A stretch of DNA of 64,000 bases from a virus: positions 62,001 to 126,000 of IMG/VR virus record IMGVR_UViG_3300042566_000678; one strand, given 5' to 3'. Below, one piece after another: positions 61,255 through 64,000 of the stretch. The notes below the pieces were generated by a model that saw only the letters and a program-made list of their open reading frames with translations, did not search any database and was not told where the DNA came from. A program made the position numbers and the translations under genes. Each line of letters starts with the position of its first letter. Position 1 is the stretch's first letter.

Positions 61255-62055
61255 CTATGCACCCAATGCTTTACTGAACCCATCTGGACAAGTTCTAGTA
61301 CATACTAAAGATGCAACAACTGGTGCTACTGCAGCTCCGATTGCGATACCAACTCCAGCAGGCGTTGCCCATAATGCAGCTGAATCTAAACTATAATAGA
61401 TACAATTTGAACATACGTTTCTTAATAATTGTGGGTCAACATTTCCACCAACACCAGGTATTGCTAAAAACCCATCTGCCACTATATTTCCCATTGCCGT
61501 TGATACTGCCATTTTAGCTGCCATATCTGCAACATAAAGAACCGGCGTAGCCATCAATGATAATGTAGTTGAAGTTGCTGCTCCAGCAGGTTGTGCAGGT
61601 GTAAATGCTGCAACACAACCCATAGAGATTGCTGCCGTTAATCCTAATCTACAAGCATTTGCATCTGCCCAATTGTATGCAGATATTGCACCTGCTGCTA
61701 CAATTTCAACACCTGCTACGATTTGTTGTTCGGCTTGTTTAGATAATTGAACGAACTCATTTTGAGTTACATCAAATCCTACCTTTGCAAATTCTTCCGT
61801 AGTACTTGCTACTGTGTTGGCTGCACTTTCTACTCTGTGTGCTGTATCAGTTGCAAATGTTACTGAATAATTGTATGCATCTTCAACACTACCTATTGCG
61901 GTATTAACACCACCAATCATTGGTTGAATAACATTATCGTTAATTGCATTGCCAGCATCTACTACCGCATCTCCAATTGGTTTAATAACATTATCGTTAA
62001 TTGCATTTCCCGCATCTACAAATGCGTCTTCGATTGCTTTTCCTGCTCCACCCAT
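61255..62055 (-). CDS. Ala/Gly-rich protein with N-terminal tandem repeat
   Basis: 266 residues, no signal peptide. Residues about 7-45 consist of two copies of a 19-residue unit ending VDAGNAINDNVI(K/Q)P. Middle amphipathic helices (VESAANTVASTTEEFAKVGFDV). The C-terminal 130 residues are strongly hydrophobic and glycine/alanine-rich (TSTTLSLMATPVLYVADMAAKMAVSTAMGNIVADGFLAIPGVGG) with four paired cysteines (NVCSNC, CTRTCPDGF). This could insert in a membrane or be a pore-forming or injected virion protein. Function unknown. Confidence 0.55.
   Translation of the reverse strand: MGGAGKAIEDAFVDAGNAINDNVIKPIGDAVVDAGNAINDNVIQPMIGGVNTAIGSVEDAYNYSVTFATDTAHRVESAANTVASTTEEFAKVGFDVTQNEFVQLSKQAEQQIVAGVEIVAAGAISAYNWADANACRLGLTAAISMGCVAAFTPAQPAGAATSTTLSLMATPVLYVADMAAKMAVSTAMGNIVADGFLAIPGVGGNVDPQLLRNVCSNCIYYSLDSAALWATPAGVGIAIGAAVAPVVASLVCTRTCPDGFSKALGA
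61927..62019 (-). repeat. two 36-base direct repeats, 57-base period
   Basis: AATAACATTATCGTTAATTG-type units at 61927-61962 and 61984-62019 differ at two positions. They encode the duplicated 19-residue unit of the gene above. Confidence 0.8.
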
Positions 62056-62080
62056 AATTTTTGTTTTTTTGTTTAGTTTA

Positions 62081-62389
62081 TTAATTTATTTCCATTCTCA
62101 TTAAATACAAATCGTTGTTTTCAAAAAAATCTTTGAATCCAAACATCTTTGCTAATTTCTTTGCTTTAAGATTACCTTTTAGGGGTGCTCCGTATATTTC
62201 GGTATATCCTTCTTTTTTAAAATTATCAAGTATACCAACATATATATACATCATTCTCTTAAAAAAAGAATGTGACCATACATCTTCATTAAAAGTTATG
62301 TGCATTGCAACCTTGCTACGATTATGTAGATAATCACATTCCACTAACACATCTTCATCTTGATATAACGTTACTCTTATTGGTGGCAT
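62081..62389 (-). CDS. small GNAT-like acetyltransferase
   Basis: 102 residues: RVTLYQDEDVLVECDYLHN, then MAMHITFNEDVWSHSFFKRMMYIYVGILDNFKKEGYTEIYGAPLKGNLKAKKLAKMFGFK. The GNLKAKKLAKMFGFKDF ending is the usual C-terminal helix-strand of N-acetyltransferases, but the acetyl-CoA-binding R/Q-x-x-G-x-G/A loop is not clear. Similar half-size GNAT proteins occur in phage virions. Activity uncertain. Confidence 0.6.
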   Translation of the reverse strand: MPPIRVTLYQDEDVLVECDYLHNRSKVAMHITFNEDVWSHSFFKRMMYIYVGILDNFKKEGYTEIYGAPLKGNLKAKKLAKMFGFKDFFENNDLYLMRMEIN

Positions 62390-62392
62390 TTT

Positions 62393-63133
62393 TTATTTAT
62401 TTACCCAATTTTCCAATGCTTCTATATACCCACCACTCATATGGTCTTTTATATTTTTACCTGAAAATAGTGCTTTTATGTATAACCAAAATGATTTTAG
62501 TGATTTATCATTTTTCAATCTATTACCATTATTATCTAATCTTACTTGATGATTGACGTGATAAAATCTAATGTATGGTGTATGTGTTACTAAATCGTTG
62601 TTATGTACTATTCGTAAAGTATCTATATCACTTTTATCATAGTTTTCTTTAAACACATTATTACCAACTCTCGGGCTACCAATAGTTGTTGCACTAACAT
62701 TATAGTGAGGAAAGTGTTTCTTTATTGAGTATGCATATAATGTTGCTACTGCACCACCTAAACTATGCCCACTAACTACAATATCAGTAGTTTCACCTTG
62801 TAGGTTTTCTAATGCAGTATCAATAGCATCGTAAGTATCACCTATTACTGATTCCCAACAATATTTAAATCCAATATGAACCTTCTCACCATCTTCAATG
62901 AATGGTACTTTATCAATTGAAGCATCGTTTTGGAAATCCTTCTTTGATTCACTACCTCTCCAAACTACATATATAGTTTTATTTCTCGTAGCCACAAATC
63001 CTTGTGTATCTGATTTTTTATTCTCAATCCACTTTACTAACGATAATCCCAATTCATCCCAATTTATCTGGTCTTTGTTTGAATACGCTAATACTGCTAA
63101 TTTTGAGTTATATAGTGCTTCCTTTCTTGTCAT
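62393..63133 (-). CDS. class 3 lipase (alpha/beta hydrolase)
   Basis: 246 residues, no signal peptide. Catalytic Ser124 in SGHSLGGAVATLYAYS, TIGSPRVGN strand after it, Asp180 in RIVHNNDLVTHTPY, and a histidine in the C-terminal KDHMSGGYIEAL. This is the class 3 lipase layout (PF01764). It could hydrolyse host phospholipids, acting in lysis or entry, but has no export signal unless it leaves with the virion or through lysis holes. Confidence 0.88.
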   Translation of the reverse strand: MTRKEALYNSKLAVLAYSNKDQINWDELGLSLVKWIENKKSDTQGFVATRNKTIYVVWRGSESKKDFQNDASIDKVPFIEDGEKVHIGFKYCWESVIGDTYDAIDTALENLQGETTDIVVSGHSLGGAVATLYAYSIKKHFPHYNVSATTIGSPRVGNNVFKENYDKSDIDTLRIVHNNDLVTHTPYIRFYHVNHQVRLDNNGNRLKNDKSLKSFWLYIKALFSGKNIKDHMSGGYIEALENWVNK

Positions 63134-63139
63134 AATTTA

Positions 63140-63859
63140 TTATTTTTGGAACTTACCCTTTTTAATCATTCTTAAAAGGATACGAGCACAAGCAATATCT
63201 AATGCCTTCTTTGTAGATGTTCCGATTGTTGATTGGTTAAATTTAACATCTGATAAATTATCATCGTTCAATAATGATAGTTCACGAGTTGTAGTTGCAT
63301 CACCTAAACCAGATGCTCCAAATACCTCGCCTGTCTCTGCGTCTGTGAAACGAACTTGTAAACCTAAACGAGTAACCATTTTGTTTTTAACACCATCTTT
63401 TAAATTGATTGTTTCATCCTCACTAATAGAGAAATCATATACCTCAATAGATACAAAATAATGTGCTAATCTAATCTTACCTCTACCATCTAACTTATCT
63501 TGGGAAATGCCCGCTTGAGAAGCTTGAAATTGTTTAACCATTCTATTTTTGATTTCGGTTTTGTCCTCTGTAAAAGTAAAACGGTTGAGATTTTCAAGGT
63601 ATTCCATAGATATATTCGCCACACCAAGACCCACCTTCTTTTCTTTAAGTTCCGGATATTGTTCCAAAATTTCATCACTAATTCCACATTTTAAGATTTG
63701 AATTGGAATTGTTGGACCATCGTAGTCCATCAACTCGCTTATGTCCACTTTTGTTTCAAAACTCGCTTTGTAGTTTTCAGTAGTAGTTTTTCCAACTACT
63801 TGTCCCTTTGCAATAAAGGTCAATAATCCCATTGCTAAAATTAGAAATATATTCTTCAT
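63140..63859 (-). CDS. exported CsgG/LpoB-like protein
   Basis: 239 residues with signal peptide MKNIFLILAMGLLTFIAKGQ (not a lipobox). The mature part has KVGLGVANISMEY, TEIKNRMVKQFQASQAGISQDKLDG, RLAHYFVSIEVYDFSIS, then RLGLQVRFTDAETGEVFGASGLGDATTTRELSLL and STKKALDIACARILLRM, the strand order of CsgG-like periplasmic/outer-membrane proteins. True CsgG makes curli pores; the missing lipid anchor argues for a periplasmic relative. Role in the phage unknown. Confidence 0.72.
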   Translation of the reverse strand: MKNIFLILAMGLLTFIAKGQVVGKTTTENYKASFETKVDISELMDYDGPTIPIQILKCGISDEILEQYPELKEKKVGLGVANISMEYLENLNRFTFTEDKTEIKNRMVKQFQASQAGISQDKLDGRGKIRLAHYFVSIEVYDFSISEDETINLKDGVKNKMVTRLGLQVRFTDAETGEVFGASGLGDATTTRELSLLNDDNLSDVKFNQSTIGTSTKKALDIACARILLRMIKKGKFQK

Positions 63860-63889
63860 ATCTTATAGTTTTTTCTTTCCTATAAGTAT

Positions 63890-63925
63890 ATAAAAAAAGG
63901 GAAAAACTTTCGTTCTTCCCTTTTC
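63890..63925 (-). terminator. intrinsic terminator
   Basis: Stem AAGGGAA/TTCCCTT (63897-63903 with 63916-63922) followed by TTTTTTTATATAC on the minus strand. Ends the unit whose last gene stops at 63932. Confidence 0.8.
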
Positions 63926-63931
63926 AATACA

Positions 63932-64000
63932 TTATCCTAATTCCTCTTCTTCCTTCATTGGTTCTGGCTTAATACTATCCAAATGATTTAGCTTATCATT
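63932..64000 (-). CDS. 3' end of a gene running off the right edge
   Basis: The last 22 codons and TAA (63932-63934) of a minus-strand gene, encoding a charged tail NDKLNHLDSIKPEPMKEEEELG. The terminator at 63897-63922 follows directly, so the frame is credible. Product unknown. Confidence 0.55.
   Translation of the reverse strand, partial: NDKLNHLDSIKPEPMKEEEELG

Overview
The window looks like part of a large tailed-phage (probably jumbo-phage) genome infecting a member of the Bacteroidota. It is AT-rich, tightly packed and almost entirely on the minus strand, with about 120 mostly very small genes, frequent ATGA/TAATG stop-start overlaps, and no ribosomal, tRNA or central-metabolism genes. 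Phage-type genes include dUTPase, thymidylate synthase, ClpP, HNH and GIY-YIG endonucleases, a Cas4/RecB-like nuclease and DUF1660-, DUF3008- and DUF4494-like small proteins. The Bacteroidota assignment rests on about 20 minus-strand promoters of the TTG-N19/20-TAnnTTTG type, the absence of Shine-Dalgarno sequences, Bacteroidota-style lipoproteins and a SusC-like TonB-dependent receptor. No capsid, terminase or tail gene is recognisable, so phage identity is an inference from gene content and layout.

Layout, left to right. 1-2.5 kb and 7-9.7 kb and 14.2-15.8 kb: a lineage-specific family of small proteins beginning M-L-T-I-x-N, interrupted by GIY-YIG and HNH nuclease genes. 2.5-6.0 kb: probable early genes, several with their own strong promoter, including a small protein carrying an RNA-polymerase alpha C-terminal domain; a GC-rich structured block (about 4.97-5.15 kb) and a 0.53-kb non-coding region with repeats (6.03-6.56 kb). 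9.1-24 kb: small membrane and secreted proteins, two 2OG-Fe(II) oxygenases beside a nucleotidylyltransferase, NlpC/P60 and glucosaminidase domain proteins, dUTPase and a metallophosphoesterase. 24-27.5 kb: a MoxR-type AAA+ ATPase and a 719-residue von Willebrand A protein. 28.8-39.4 kb: six more 2OG-Fe(II) oxygenase-fold genes, ClpP, an SGNH hydrolase, a secreted DRGH nuclease and thymidylate synthase. 39.4-45 kb: HAD phosphatase, GAF-like, ParB/Srx-like and Dps-like proteins, possibly virion-associated. 45-50.7 kb: five glycosyltransferases. 51-53.8 kb: three nucleases. 53.8-55.6 kb: small early-type genes. 55.7-64 kb: envelope and secreted proteins (barrel with long low-complexity stalk, beta-helix lipoprotein, TonB receptor, lipase, CsgG-like).

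How the parts may work together (inference): the alpha-CTD protein could help host polymerase at the phage promoters, which carry a conserved A-tract block upstream of the -33 element like an UP element. The nine oxygenases and five glycosyltransferases suggest extensive covalent modification of proteins, glycans or nucleic acid. The many exported products suggest that the infected cell's envelope is remodelled. The most unusual items are the MLTI family, the oxygenase expansion, the TonB receptor/beta-helix lipoprotein pair with a possible start-codon switch in its leader, and two related G-rich 3' elements at operon junctions.
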